A DNA stretch of 64,000 nt from Rhodococcus sp. 1168 (GTDB lineage Bacteria > Actinomycetota > Actinomycetes > Mycobacteriales > Mycobacteriaceae), in assembly GCF_002091955.1 (NCBI RefSeq), contig NZ_MKKY01000073.1, positions 62,001 through 126,000 of the forward strand. The letters run 5' to 3'. The notes below the pieces were generated by a model that did no database searches, was not told where the DNA came from, and saw only the letters and a program-made list of their open reading frames with translations. Positions 44,786 to 53,912 of this stretch are shown here, piece after piece. Position numbers and translations under genes: made by a program. Every line of letters starts with the position of its first letter. Within the stretch, counting starts at the first letter, position 1.

Positions 44786-45744
44786 CAACCCGGCCCGTCG
44801 TCGTGATATTTCACGCCGATAATGTCCCCGAAGGCCTCGAGTCAGTAGCCGCTGTGGCCGACCTGCGCTACGCCACAGTGGACTCCCTAGGTGATGCGGT
44901 GTCCGGGGCGGACGTTCTGTTGCTGTGGGATTTTTTCTCGCCCGCCGTGCGGCAAGTGTGGGATCGGTTCGACAATCTGAAGTGGATCCACATAGCTGCC
45001 GCGGGCGTCGATTCCCTGATGTTCGACGATCTCGTGGCTTCGGATGTGGTGGTGACGAATTCGCGAGGAGTATTCGATCGCCCGATAGCGGAGTTCGTGC
45101 TCGCCCACATTCTGGGTTTTGCCAAGCATTCGTCCGAATCAGCCGAGCTGCAGCGACAGCGAGTCTGGAAGCATCGTGAGACCGAGCGCATCGATACTGC
45201 ACACGCAATGATCGTCGGTACCGGTGCAATCGGGCGTGAAATTGCTCGGTTGTTGTCGGCGGTAGGTATGACGGTGTCGGGCGTGGGTAGAACGGCACGG
45301 GCAGGAGATGTCGATTTCGGCGTCGTTCACGCCAGTTTCGACCTCGCCGACGTCGTGCACGACGTCGACTATCTCGTTCTGGTCGCCCCGCTGACCGAGG
45401 CAACCAGAGGACTCGTCGACGCGAGCGTTCTGGCTGCAGCGAAGCCGGGTGTGCGTGTTATCAACGTCGGTAGGGGCGAATTGCTCGACACCGATGCGCT
45501 GGTGAACTACATGCGTAGCGGACACGTGGCCGGTGCAGCGCTCGACGTCTTCGACAGCGAACCACTGTCGCCGGACGATCCCCTTTGGACCACCGCGAAC
45601 CTTGTTGTGACGCCGCACATGAGCGGTGATGCCACTGGGTGGCGGAGGCAACTGGCCGAAGTCTTCGTGTCCAACTTTCACCGATATGCGCACGCGGAGG
45701 AACTTCGGAACGTCGTCGACAAGAAGTTGGGGTTCGTTCCGTAG
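44782..45744 (+). CDS. D-2-hydroxyacid dehydrogenase (NAD-binding)
   Basis: This 320-residue enzyme reduces 2-oxoacids to D-2-hydroxyacids or the reverse. The Rossmann motif is VGTGAIGREIARLL, the catalytic Arg is in NVGRGELLD, Glu in DSEPLSPDDPLW and His in VTPHMSG. The start overlaps the transporter stop by four bases (ATGA at 44782). It is the last gene of the cluster. Together with the fused FAD/Fe-S oxidoreductase it could form a 2-oxoacid to 2-hydroxyacid cycle, but the substrate is unknown. Confidence 0.88.
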   Translation: MTTRPVVVIFHADNVPEGLESVAAVADLRYATVDSLGDAVSGADVLLLWDFFSPAVRQVWDRFDNLKWIHIAAAGVDSLMFDDLVASDVVVTNSRGVFDRPIAEFVLAHILGFAKHSSESAELQRQRVWKHRETERIDTAHAMIVGTGAIGREIARLLSAVGMTVSGVGRTARAGDVDFGVVHASFDLADVVHDVDYLVLVAPLTEATRGLVDASVLAAAKPGVRVINVGRGELLDTDALVNYMRSGHVAGAALDVFDSEPLSPDDPLWTTANLVVTPHMSGDATGWRRQLAEVFVSNFHRYAHAEELRNVVDKKLGFVP

Positions 45745-45816
45745 CGTCACGCTGAGGATCCTCGTTTCACGGGCACCGCATCTTGATGGAAGAAGCCGCT
45801 GGCTACTGTGTAGGGC

Positions 45817-47100
45817 ATGACGGTCACACCTGTTTCGGCGAACGCGACCATCGGTGAACTCGATACGCGTGAGCAGGTCCACGCCGCGGCCCGACGCGCC
45901 CGCGTGGCATCGAGGACATTGGCGCTGATGACGACCGCAGCCAAGGACGCTGCGCTGCTTGCCGCAGCGGATGCCCTGCTGGCTGCAGTCCCCGAGGTGC
46001 TGGCCGCGAATGCTGCCGATGTCGACGCCGCGCGCGCCGCCGGAACAGACGAAGGACTGCTCGACCGACTTCGACTCACCGACGCACGTATCGACGGGAT
46101 CGCTGCCGGACTACGGAAGGTCGCAGGGCTGCCGGACCCCATCGGCGGCGTCGTACGTGGTTCGACCTTGCCCAACGGACTCGAGATTCGCCAGGTACGG
46201 GTACCCCTCGGCGTCGTCGGAATGGTCTACGAGGCCCGCCCCAACGTCACGGTCGATGCGTTTGGACTTGCCTTCAAATCAGGAAATGCGGCGCTGCTGC
46301 GGGGATCTTCGTCTGCCGCCCGTTCCAATGCCGCACTGGTCCAGGTGTTGCAGAATTCGCTGGCAGTAAGCGGTCTTCCTGTCGACGCAGTGCAACTGCT
46401 TCCCAGCGCGGATCGCTCCTCCGTCACACATTTGATCCAGGCGCGAGGGCTGGTCGATGTCGTGATCCCGCGCGGGGGTGCAGGTCTGATCTCGGCTGTC
46501 GTGCGAGATGCAACGGTGCCGACGATCGAGACCGGAGTGGGTAACTGCCACATCTACATCCACTCCGCGGCCGACCTTCTCATGGCCGAGAAGATCGTTC
46601 TCAATTCGAAAACTCGACGCGTCAGCGTCTGCAATGCAGCAGAGACGATCCTGGTCGATGCGGCAATCGCCGAGACCGCCGTTCCACAGCTCCTACAGGC
46701 TTTCCAGAGCCATAGCGTCGTCGTGCACGGCGACCGACCCGGACTCGTGCCTGCCACCGAAAAGGACTGGTCCGAGGAATATCTGTCCCTCGACGTCGCA
46801 CTCAAGGTCGTCGACGGTATCGACGAGGCCATCGCGCACATCGACGAATACGGCACCGGACACACCGAAGCAATCGTGACCGCAGACCTCAGCGCGGCCC
46901 GAGAGTTCACCACCCGGGTCGATGCCGCAGCCGTGATGGTCAACGCGTCGACAGCATTCACCGACGGAGAGCAGTTCGGGTTCGGCGCAGAAATCGGAAT
47001 CTCGACGCAGAAACTGCACGCTCGCGGGCCCATGGGCCTGCCGGAACTGACCTCCACCAAATGGACCGTCTGGGGCGAAGGACATACCCGCGCGGTCTGA
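45817..47100 (+). CDS. proA: Glutamate-5-semialdehyde dehydrogenase
   Basis: This 427-residue NADPH enzyme reduces glutamyl 5-phosphate to glutamate semialdehyde, the second step of proline synthesis. The active-site Cys272 lies in [11 protein letters not shown], and the family block [11 protein letters not shown] is present. The substrate is supplied by ProB, encoded at 23317; the 21-kb block between them breaks the usual nearness. In mycobacteria proA is next followed by the MoxR/VWA pair, as here, which supports conserved gene order after the interruption. Confidence 0.96.
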   Translation: MTVTPVSANATIGELDTREQVHAAARRARVASRTLALMTTAAKDAALLAAADALLAAVPEVLAANAADVDAARAAGTDEGLLDRLRLTDARIDGIAAGLRKVAGLPDPIGGVVRGSTLPNGLEIRQVRVPLGVVGMVYEARPNVTVDAFGLAFKSGNAALLRGSSSAARSNAALVQVLQNSLAVSGLPVDAVQLLPSADRSSVTHLIQARGLVDVVIPRGGAGLISAVVRDATVPTIETGVGNCHIYIHSAADLLMAEKIVLNSKTRRVSVCNAAETILVDAAIAETAVPQLLQAFQSHSVVVHGDRPGLVPATEKDWSEEYLSLDVALKVVDGIDEAIAHIDEYGTGHTEAIVTADLSAAREFTTRVDAAAVMVNASTAFTDGEQFGFGAEIGISTQKLHARGPMGLPELTSTKWTVWGEGHTRAV

Positions 47101-47121
47101 GAAGAAGCAGAAGGAGCAGAC

Positions 47122-48009
47122 GTGGATCGAGCACTACCGACGTCGCCGCCGCTGTTCGCAAGCGTCGACGACGTCGTCACCCGGCTCGGCGAGACCGGCT
47201 ATCTGGCGAACAAAGCCACAGCAACATCGGTGTTCCTTGCCGATCGACTGGACAAGCCACTTCTGATCGAAGGCCCGGCAGGAGTCGGGAAAACCGAACT
47301 TGCCCGTGCCGTCGCTCAATCGACCGGCGCCGAACTGATTCGACTGCAGTGCTACGAAGGTGTCGACGAGGCACGAGCGCTGTACGAGTGGAATCACGCC
47401 AAGCAGATATTGCGCATTCAGTCGAGCTCGGCCGGGCATCAGGATTGGGACGAGACGAAGCTGGACGTCTTTTCCGAAGAGTTCCTGCTGGCTCGGCCAT
47501 TGCTGCAGGCCATTCGACGCGCGGATCCGACCGTTTTGCTCATCGACGAGACGGACAAGGCGGACGTCGAGATCGAGGGTTTGCTGCTCGAGGTACTCAG
47601 CGATTTCGCTGTGACCATTCCCGAATTGGGGACCATCACTGCAACGCGGAAGCCGTTCGTCATCCTGACATCGAACGCAACACGTGAGTTGTCGGAGGCG
47701 CTCAAGCGGCGCTGCCTGTACCTGCATCTCGACTTCCCCGACGCCGATCTGGAACTGCGGATCCTCGCCAGTCGAGTGCCGGAGCTTCCGGAAGCGATTG
47801 CCGAACAGATGGTGCGCACAATCGGAGTGTTGCGCGCGATGCAACTCAAAAAGCTTCCATCGGTGGCCGAAACCATCGATTGGGGTCGCACGGTCCTCGC
47901 ACTCGGCATGGACACCCTCGACGACGACGCGGTCCGAGCCACCCTCGGCGTCGTTCTCAAACACCAATCCGACCAGATCAAAGCTGCGGCCGAGCTTCGG
48001 CTGAACTGA
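47122..48009 (+). CDS. MoxR-type AAA+ ATPase
   Basis: This 295-residue AAA+ ATPase has Walker A GPAGVGKT at 51-58, Walker B LLIDETDKAD, and an SNATRELSEALKRRC segment with sensor and arginine-finger residues. Proteins of this type work with VWA-domain partners to insert metals or mature complexes, but the client here is unknown. AAGGAG lies six bases before the GTG. The VWA gene begins one base after the stop, so the two are a functional pair. Confidence 0.92.
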   Translation: MDRALPTSPPLFASVDDVVTRLGETGYLANKATATSVFLADRLDKPLLIEGPAGVGKTELARAVAQSTGAELIRLQCYEGVDEARALYEWNHAKQILRIQSSSAGHQDWDETKLDVFSEEFLLARPLLQAIRRADPTVLLIDETDKADVEIEGLLLEVLSDFAVTIPELGTITATRKPFVILTSNATRELSEALKRRCLYLHLDFPDADLELRILASRVPELPEAIAEQMVRTIGVLRAMQLKKLPSVAETIDWGRTVLALGMDTLDDDAVRATLGVVLKHQSDQIKAAAELRLN

Positions 48010-48010
48010 C

Positions 48011-49429
48011 ATGCAGTCACCTCCGCACGGTCTGCCTGGACACCTCGTGGATTTCGTTACCGCGTTGCGTAAACGTGGGATCGCGGTCGGGCCGTCCGAA
48101 ACCATCGACGCAGGTCGAGTGCTCTCGGTGCTCGATATTCTGGACCGCGAAGCGCTCCGCGAGGGTCTTGCATGCTCACTCCTTCGTCGGCCCACGCATC
48201 GTGACACGTTCGACGCTCTTTTCGACCTGTGGTTTCCAGCGGCGTCAGGGCAACGCGACTCGGGGAAGATCGACACTGCCCTTCCGCGCACGACCGACGG
48301 CGAAGTCGACATCACTGCACTGCGCGAACTCATCACCGAACTGCTCGTCGACGGCAGCCCGGAGGCGGTGAGCCTCACCGAAATGCTCGCCGCACAGATG
48401 GTCGAGGAGCTCGGGCAGTACACCTCGACGAACGGGCCGTCGTTCTCTGCGTATCAAGCGCTACGCGACGTCGCACCCGATACGTTGCTGAGCAAAATTC
48501 TCGAAGGTCTTCTCGGTAACGCGGAGACCGGTTCGGACCGGTCCTCGTCGCCGTACGAGGACGAGGTCGCCAAGCGCACCGCTGCAGCGCGCATCGCCGA
48601 CCTTCGCAAGATGATCGACAACGAAACCCGGCGTCGCGCAGCGGAGCAACTCGGACGCGAGCGAGTAGCAAGTTACGGCGTTCCCAAGTTGGCTGAGGAA
48701 GTCGACTTTCTACGTGCGTCCGACACCGAAATGGTGGCACTGAAACGCAGCGTCACACCGCTTGCCAGGCTTCTTGCCAGCAGGCTCGCCGCGCGACGCA
48801 GCCGAAGCCGCGCCGGCTCCATCGACCTGCGTCGGACCCTGCGTAAATCCATGTCCACCGGCGGCGTACCGATCGATCTCGTGCAGCGCAAGCCCCGTCG
48901 CGCCAGGCCAGAACTGGTGGTGATGTGCGACGTGTCGGGCTCGGTTGCCGGCTTCAGCCATTTCACGTTGTTGTTGGTGCATGCCCTCCGCGAGCAGTTT
49001 TCGAAGGTCCGCATCTTCGCTTTCATCGATTCCACCGACGAGGTGACACAGTTCTTCGATTCCAGTGCCGATCTGGGCGCTGCGATGTCGAGGATCATCC
49101 GCGAGTCCGATCTGATCACCTTCGACGGGCACTCGGACTACGGAAATGCGTTCCAGACCTTCGACGACAGATTCGCCCAATCCGTCACCTCCAGGACCTC
49201 GGTGCTGATACTCGGTGATGCCCGGACGAACTACCGTGATCCGAAGGTCGCCGCCCTGGCCCACACGGTGTCGGTTGCCAAGCACGCCTATTGGCTCAAC
49301 CCGGAGCCGATCGGGCAATGGGGGTCCGGCGACTCTGCCGCCGATGTCTATCGCGAGGTCATCAACATGTACGAATGCCGCTCGGCGCAACAGCTGGCCG
49401 ACATCGTGTCGAGACTGCTGCCTGTGTGA
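48011..49429 (+). CDS. VWA domain-containing protein (CoxE-like), partner of the MoxR ATPase
   Basis: This 472-residue protein has a helical N-terminal region and a C-terminal von Willebrand factor A domain. The MIDAS metal-binding motif DVSGS is at 307-311, with the partner Thr/Asp in RTSVLILGDARTNYRDP. The VWA protein is likely the adaptor between the ATPase and its client. It has no signal peptide or membrane segment. In M. tuberculosis the same two genes lie next to proA. Confidence 0.9.
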   Translation: MQSPPHGLPGHLVDFVTALRKRGIAVGPSETIDAGRVLSVLDILDREALREGLACSLLRRPTHRDTFDALFDLWFPAASGQRDSGKIDTALPRTTDGEVDITALRELITELLVDGSPEAVSLTEMLAAQMVEELGQYTSTNGPSFSAYQALRDVAPDTLLSKILEGLLGNAETGSDRSSSPYEDEVAKRTAAARIADLRKMIDNETRRRAAEQLGRERVASYGVPKLAEEVDFLRASDTEMVALKRSVTPLARLLASRLAARRSRSRAGSIDLRRTLRKSMSTGGVPIDLVQRKPRRARPELVVMCDVSGSVAGFSHFTLLLVHALREQFSKVRIFAFIDSTDEVTQFFDSSADLGAAMSRIIRESDLITFDGHSDYGNAFQTFDDRFAQSVTSRTSVLILGDARTNYRDPKVAALAHTVSVAKHAYWLNPEPIGQWGSGDSAADVYREVINMYECRSAQQLADIVSRLLPV

Positions 49430-49504
49430 TCTTCGAGCTCACCGGGACCTCCGGACGGTGTCTGGCCGACGACGCATTGCCGGGGCGAAGTAAGCTCGAC
49501 AATC

Positions 49505-50278
49505 GTGCAGCAACCATCTCCGGCCGTGGCCACCGAATCGGCAGCGCGCCGAAAGCTGGGCGTGATGGGTGGAACCTTCGATCCGATCCACCACGGGCAC
49601 CTCGTGGCGGCCAGCGAAGTTGCGAATACGTTCGATCTCGACGAGGTCATCTTCGTTCCGACCGGTGTGCCGTGGCAGAAAGAAGGCAAGCTTGTCAGTC
49701 CGGCCGAGGACCGGTACCTGATGACAGTGATCGCTACCGCCTCCAACCCGCGGTTTTCGGTCAGCCGAGTCGATGTCGATCGCGAAAAGCTCACCTACAC
49801 CGTCGACACCCTGCGTGACCTTCGTGCGCAGCATCCCACTGCGGAGCTGTACTTCATCACCGGAGCCGACGCGCTGGAGAGTATCCTCACCTGGCAGAAC
49901 TGGGAGGAACTCTTCGAACTGGCGAAATTCGTCGGCGTCTCGCGACCGGGGTTCGAATTGGGTGTCGAGCACCTGGCGGATCACCTGCAAGACTTGTCAC
50001 CGGATGCGCTTACGCTCATCGAGATCCCTGCACTGGCAATCTCCTCTACCGAGTGCAGGCTCCGGGCAAGCGAGAATCGCCCGGTCTGGTACCTCGTACC
50101 CGACGGCGTGGTGCAGTACATCTCGAAGAGAAACCTATACCGACCCAGGGGCGCACAGCGTCTCGACGGCTCCGTCACCATGTCGGAGCCTGCGCCACAA
50201 AAACAGCAACCGGCCGAGTCCGTCACCAGCGCAGTGACCGAGGACTCGAGCCTGAACAGTGGGAGAGAAGTCAAGTGA
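49505..50278 (+). CDS. nadD: Nicotinate-nucleotide adenylyltransferase
   Basis: This 257-residue enzyme adenylates nicotinate mononucleotide during NAD synthesis. The nucleotidyltransferase motif [12 protein letters not shown] starts at residue 22, and the second motif ISSTECR lies near 180. The C-terminal 50 residues after the catalytic core are hydrophilic and not conserved. GTG 49505 was chosen as the longest start; an internal ATG (MGGTFDP) could also serve. It overlaps the next gene at GTGA. Confidence 0.94.
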   Translation: MQQPSPAVATESAARRKLGVMGGTFDPIHHGHLVAASEVANTFDLDEVIFVPTGVPWQKEGKLVSPAEDRYLMTVIATASNPRFSVSRVDVDREKLTYTVDTLRDLRAQHPTAELYFITGADALESILTWQNWEELFELAKFVGVSRPGFELGVEHLADHLQDLSPDALTLIEIPALAISSTECRLRASENRPVWYLVPDGVVQYISKRNLYRPRGAQRLDGSVTMSEPAPQKQQPAESVTSAVTEDSSLNSGREVK

Positions 50279-50664
50279 CTGCAACAAACGAGGCCGTCGC
50301 AATGGCGCGAATTGCGGCACTCGCAGCCGACGACAAGCTCGCAACGAACGTGGTTGTCTTGGATGTATCGGATCAATTGTTCATTACCGATTGCTTCGTG
50401 ATTGCCTCGGCATCGAACGAGCGACAGGTCAACGCGATCGTGGAGAGCGTCGAAGACACTCTGCGTGAATCCGGTTTCAAACCGGTGCGCAAGGAAGGCA
50501 CCCGCGAGGGTCGATGGGCACTGCTCGACTACGTGGACGTCGTCGTCCATGTCCAGCACGAGGACGAGCGCAACTTCTACGCCCTCGAGCGTTTGTGGAA
50601 GGACTGCCCGACTGTGGAGGTTCCGGGGCTCGGCGAGCGCGCTGAACCGGAAACGGAGCAGTGA
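50275..50664 (+). CDS. rsfS: Ribosome silencing factor RsfS
   Basis: This 129-residue protein binds L14 and blocks joining of subunits under starvation. The motif [22 protein letters not shown] is the RsfS/Iojap core, followed by [16 protein letters not shown] and FYALERLW. The GTG start overlaps the nadD stop (GTGA at 50275-50278). It overlaps the phosphatase start by four bases, so the nadD-rsfS-phosphatase run is translationally coupled. Confidence 0.96.
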   Translation: MTATNEAVAMARIAALAADDKLATNVVVLDVSDQLFITDCFVIASASNERQVNAIVESVEDTLRESGFKPVRKEGTREGRWALLDYVDVVVHVQHEDERNFYALERLWKDCPTVEVPGLGERAEPETEQ

Positions 50665-51326
50665 GCGCTGCCGTCAAGCGGCATTTGATCCTGCTGCGCC
50701 ACGGTCAGACCGAATACAACGCGACGAGCAGGATGCAAGGCCAGCTCGATACCGATCTGTCCGAGCTGGGGCGGACCCAGGCCAAAACTGCGGCAGCGGA
50801 ACTGGCGATGCGTTCGCCGCTGCGCGTGGTCTCCTCGGACCTTGCTCGCGCGTTCGACACCGCCGTCGCGCTCGGGGAAGCTTCGGGCCTGCCGGTCTCG
50901 ACCGACGCGCGGTTGCGTGAGACGCACCTGGGTCAGTGGCAGGGGCTCACGCACCTCGATGTCGATGCGCAAGCACCGGGAGCGCGTTCGAAGTGGCGCG
51001 CCGATGCGTCGATTACTCCACCGGGGGGTGAAAGCCGTATCGACGTGGCCCGCCGCAGTGTGCCCGTCGTCGAAGAACTTCTGGCGCAGCTACCCGAGTG
51101 GGGGGCCGACGGCTCCGATCGGCCTGTCGTGCTCGTTGCGCACGGCGGATTGATCGCCGCTCTCACCGCGTCGCTACTCGACCTGCCGGTCGATCGGTGG
51201 CCGGTTCTCGGTGGTCTCTCCAACACGAGTTGGGTACAGCTGAGCAGTCACGGAGAGGGCGAAGCCCTCGGTTGGCGCTTGGATGTCTGGAATGCATCGG
51301 CGCGAGTGGCCAGTGACATCCTCTGA
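50661..51326 (+). CDS. gpgP: Histidine phosphatase, glucosyl-3-phosphoglycerate phosphatase type
   Basis: This 221-residue histidine phosphatase has the active-site [10 protein letters not shown] (Arg13, His14), the proton donor [12 protein letters not shown] segment and the second histidine in [12 protein letters not shown]. The gene order with octT matches mycobacterial gpgP, which removes the phosphate from glucosyl-3-phosphoglycerate in methylglucose lipopolysaccharide synthesis. The name follows this context; sequence alone only shows a histidine phosphatase. Confidence 0.82.
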   Translation: MSAAVKRHLILLRHGQTEYNATSRMQGQLDTDLSELGRTQAKTAAAELAMRSPLRVVSSDLARAFDTAVALGEASGLPVSTDARLRETHLGQWQGLTHLDVDAQAPGARSKWRADASITPPGGESRIDVARRSVPVVEELLAQLPEWGADGSDRPVVLVAHGGLIAALTASLLDLPVDRWPVLGGLSNTSWVQLSSHGEGEALGWRLDVWNASARVASDIL

Positions 51327-52074
51327 CGACTACGCCCCGCCTGCGGCTGAGAAAGATGCTCCGCCGGTACTGCTGGTGCTTGCCGATTCGCTCAGCTATT
51401 TCGGGCCCAAAGGTGGTCTGCCGGTAGACGATCCGAGAATTTGGCCGAACCTTGTCGCGGCCGAGCTCGGATGGCGGGTCGAGTTGGTTGCCCGAATCGG
51501 CTGGACCAGTCGTGACGTGTGGTGGGCTCTGACCCAGGATCCGCGGGTCTGGGCTGCCATCCCGAAAGCGGGTGCAGTCGTTTTCGGTGTGGGCGGAATG
51601 GATTCTCTGCCGTCACCGTTGCCGACGGCACTACGTGAGCAAATTCGTTACGTCCGCCCACCTGCGCTGCGGAGGGTAGTTCGAGCGGGATATCAGTGGG
51701 TACAACCGCGATTCGCACATCTGCGTTGGCCGGTAGCGCTGCCACCGAAGCTGAGTGTCGATTATCTCGAGCAGGCACGCGCGGCTTTGGCATACGTTCG
51801 GCCGGAGCTTCCCGTCATCGGCACACTGCCCTCCGTGCATCGCAGCGACGCATACGGCAAGGTCCATGCCGGTCGACCAGCAGCCGAGCGCGCACTAAGA
51901 ACCTGGAGTGAGAGCACAGGCGTCCCCTTGGTCGACCTTGCCGAAGCAGTCCGCGAGAACATCTACTCCGACAATGCCAACCCGGACGGGATCCACTGGG
52001 GCTGGGACGCCCACGTCGCCGTAGCCGAAGCGATGCTGGTCGAACTTCGCAAGACCCAGGCAACCGCGCCATGA
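51313..52074 (+). CDS. octT: SGNH-fold acyltransferase, diglucosylglycerate octanoyltransferase type
   Basis: This 253-residue SGNH-like protein has the nucleophile block [11 protein letters not shown] near residue 25 and the terminal [10 protein letters not shown] with the Asp-x-x-His dyad. It corresponds in position to mycobacterial OctT, which adds octanoate to diglucosylglycerate, the primer of methylglucose lipopolysaccharide. The GTG at 51313 was chosen because the 5' end of the frame (51283) has no family similarity; the gene overlaps gpgP by 14 bases. It overlaps the DegV gene at ATGA. Confidence 0.75.
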   Translation: MTSSDDYAPPAAEKDAPPVLLVLADSLSYFGPKGGLPVDDPRIWPNLVAAELGWRVELVARIGWTSRDVWWALTQDPRVWAAIPKAGAVVFGVGGMDSLPSPLPTALREQIRYVRPPALRRVVRAGYQWVQPRFAHLRWPVALPPKLSVDYLEQARAALAYVRPELPVIGTLPSVHRSDAYGKVHAGRPAAERALRTWSESTGVPLVDLAEAVRENIYSDNANPDGIHWGWDAHVAVAEAMLVELRKTQATAP

Positions 52075-52904
52075 CCATCGCGGTAGTGACCGATTCTTCG
52101 GCGTGCCTCGAACCTGGTGTCGCGCGCAGCGCGGGTATCACGATCGCACCACTGCACGTATTCGTCGGCGGCGTCGATCTCCGTGAAAGTGTCGACGACA
52201 TTCCCACGGACTTTGCCGCGGGCGGGCCGGTGACCACCGCAGGCTGCTCGCCTGGCGAGCTGGTCGAACTCTACGGCGCGGCACTCGAGCGAAGTGGCGG
52301 TGCAGGAGTAGTGGCCGTTCATATCTCGAGTGGACTGTCGAGCACCTGGGATGGGGCGCGGCAAGCCGCCGCTGAACTGGGCGATCGCGTCCGCGTCGTG
52401 GATTCGTCTGCTGTGGCCATGGGACTTGGTTATGCCGCGCTTTCGGCCGCGCGTGTTGCTGCTGGCGGCGGCACTCTCGATTCGGTCTATGCAGAAGCAG
52501 CGGCGGTGTCGGCCCGGACGCGATGCTTCATCGTGGTCGATCGGCTCGATCATTTGCGCCGCGGCGGGCGGATCGGCGCAGCGGCAGCGTTGTTGGGAAC
52601 GGCACTTGCCATGAAGCCTGTGCTCCACCTCGCGGACGGAAAGCTCGTGTTGAAAGAGAAAACTCGCACCTCGACGAAGGCACTCGGCAAGCTCGTCGAA
52701 GCGGTTGCCGCAGTATCGGGTGAGACGGGTGTTGCACTCACGGTTCACCACATGCAGTGCGAGGCCCGCGCGGCGACTGTCGCTTCGATGCTCGCCGACC
52801 GCATCCCGCAGATCGACACGCTGGAAACGTTGCCGTTCGGAGCAGTTGTGGGTGCTCACGTGGGTCCAGGCGCAGTGGGCGTCGCGGTGTGTCCCCAGGG
52901 GTGA
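52071..52904 (+). CDS. DegV family fatty acid-binding protein
   Basis: This 277-residue protein has the DegV fold: [11 protein letters not shown] at the N-terminus, a [14 protein letters not shown] segment and [17 protein letters not shown], which line the fatty acid head-group site. DegV proteins present fatty acids to FakA kinases, and no FakA-like gene is present here. Proximity to octT suggests a link to acyl supply, which is inference. The start overlaps the octT stop (ATGA at 52071). Confidence 0.9.
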   Translation: MTIAVVTDSSACLEPGVARSAGITIAPLHVFVGGVDLRESVDDIPTDFAAGGPVTTAGCSPGELVELYGAALERSGGAGVVAVHISSGLSSTWDGARQAAAELGDRVRVVDSSAVAMGLGYAALSAARVAAGGGTLDSVYAEAAAVSARTRCFIVVDRLDHLRRGGRIGAAAALLGTALAMKPVLHLADGKLVLKEKTRTSTKALGKLVEAVAAVSGETGVALTVHHMQCEARAATVASMLADRIPQIDTLETLPFGAVVGAHVGPGAVGVAVCPQG

Positions 52905-52946
52905 TCACCGTCCTGTCGCACGAAATTTGCGGTTGCGCGAGGGGTG

Positions 52947-52974
52947 TTGTCCACAGGCGAGGCCTTGTTCCACA
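52947..52974. promoter_or_regulatory. DnaA-box-like sequences before comEA
   Basis: TTGTCCACA at 52947-52955 matches the actinobacterial DnaA box, and 10 bases later TTGTTCCACA (52965-52974) is a one-base-insertion variant. They lie in the 132-base gap between the degV and comEA genes. Two boxes in one orientation could bind DnaA as a transcription factor; there is no sign of an origin. Confidence 0.3.
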
Positions 52975-53036
52975 GGGCAATCGGTGACCACGCAATTCTG
53001 TGCCGAAGTGATGTCGCCATCGTTAGTGTCCGTGAC

Positions 53037-53912
53037 ATGGCAAGACCCGAAGAGCGACTGCGATCACTGGCTGGTTCGGGTAGCGATCTCGATTCCGACG
53101 AGGGGATCGATGATGCTCCGACACAGCATAATTGGCTCGATGTAGAAGAAGGGCGCACGACGGCACTCTCGCCGTATCTTCCGGAGCGTTGGCGAGGTGC
53201 CAGGTTCGATCCGGGACGAAAAGGCATGTTCGCATTGTGCGGAGTCGGTCTCCTCGTCGTTCTTGTGGCCGGCTACGGATTTCTTCGCGATTCGGCGGAA
53301 GTCGTTCCGGTACCACCGCTTCCGGTGGTCACGCGCGAGTCGGGGGCTGCTGCGACACCGCCGAAGCCCGGGCGCCCCACCGAAGGATCGGAACCGGTTC
53401 CTGCGGCAGACGTCGTAGTCAGTGTGGTCGGTCTTGTGTCGTCTCCCGGCTTGATCCATCTGCCGCCCGGCTCACGGGTGGCAGATGCGTTGGCCGCGGC
53501 GGGAAGTCCGCTCGACGGAGCTGACGTCATGGCGCTGAACCTGGCGGCGAAGGTCAGCGACGGAGATCAAATCGTAGTGGGGTTCATTCCGCCCGATCCG
53601 CGGCCTCTGGTGAGCGGAACTGTGTCCGCTGCGTCGGGAACCTCGGGCGCCCAGGCAAGTTCGAATGCAGCGGAGAAGTCGGGGCCGGCCGGAGCGCAAG
53701 TGTCCGGTAGCTCCAGTGGCGGCACGGTGAATCTGAATACCGCCACGGTTGCCGAGCTGGATGCCCTCTCGGGGGTAGGCCCGGTGACCGCTGCGAACAT
53801 TGTCTCGTGGCGTGAGGTGAACGGGCCGTTCACCGATGTCGCTCAACTCGGTGAGGTCGACGGTATCGGCCCCGTTCGTCTCGAGAAGCTCCGGAGTCAG
53901 GTGTTCGTGTGA
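53037..53912 (+). CDS. ComEA-like DNA-binding protein
   Basis: This 291-residue protein has a cytoplasmic N-terminal region, one membrane segment (about 65-83, FALCGVGLLVVLVAGYGF), a SLBB-like beta domain (about 125-180) and a C-terminal helix-hairpin-helix domain with VNLNTATVAELDALSGVGPVTAANI. Such proteins bind incoming DNA and hand it to the ComEC channel. ATG 53037 was chosen because upstream codons add no similarity. It overlaps comEC at GTGA. Confidence 0.93.
   Translation: MARPEERLRSLAGSGSDLDSDEGIDDAPTQHNWLDVEEGRTTALSPYLPERWRGARFDPGRKGMFALCGVGLLVVLVAGYGFLRDSAEVVPVPPLPVVTRESGAAATPPKPGRPTEGSEPVPAADVVVSVVGLVSSPGLIHLPPGSRVADALAAAGSPLDGADVMALNLAAKVSDGDQIVVGFIPPDPRPLVSGTVSAASGTSGAQASSNAAEKSGPAGAQVSGSSSGGTVNLNTATVAELDALSGVGPVTAANIVSWREVNGPFTDVAQLGEVDGIGPVRLEKLRSQVFV

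Noticed and set aside
24451-45816. Integrated mobile element or genomic island with integrase
   Set aside because: No integrase, transposase, terminal repeat or tRNA attachment site was found in or beside the block.
52947-52974. Replication origin suggested by DnaA-box-like sequences
   Set aside because: Only two boxes, no AT-rich unwinding region and no dnaA or dnaN nearby.
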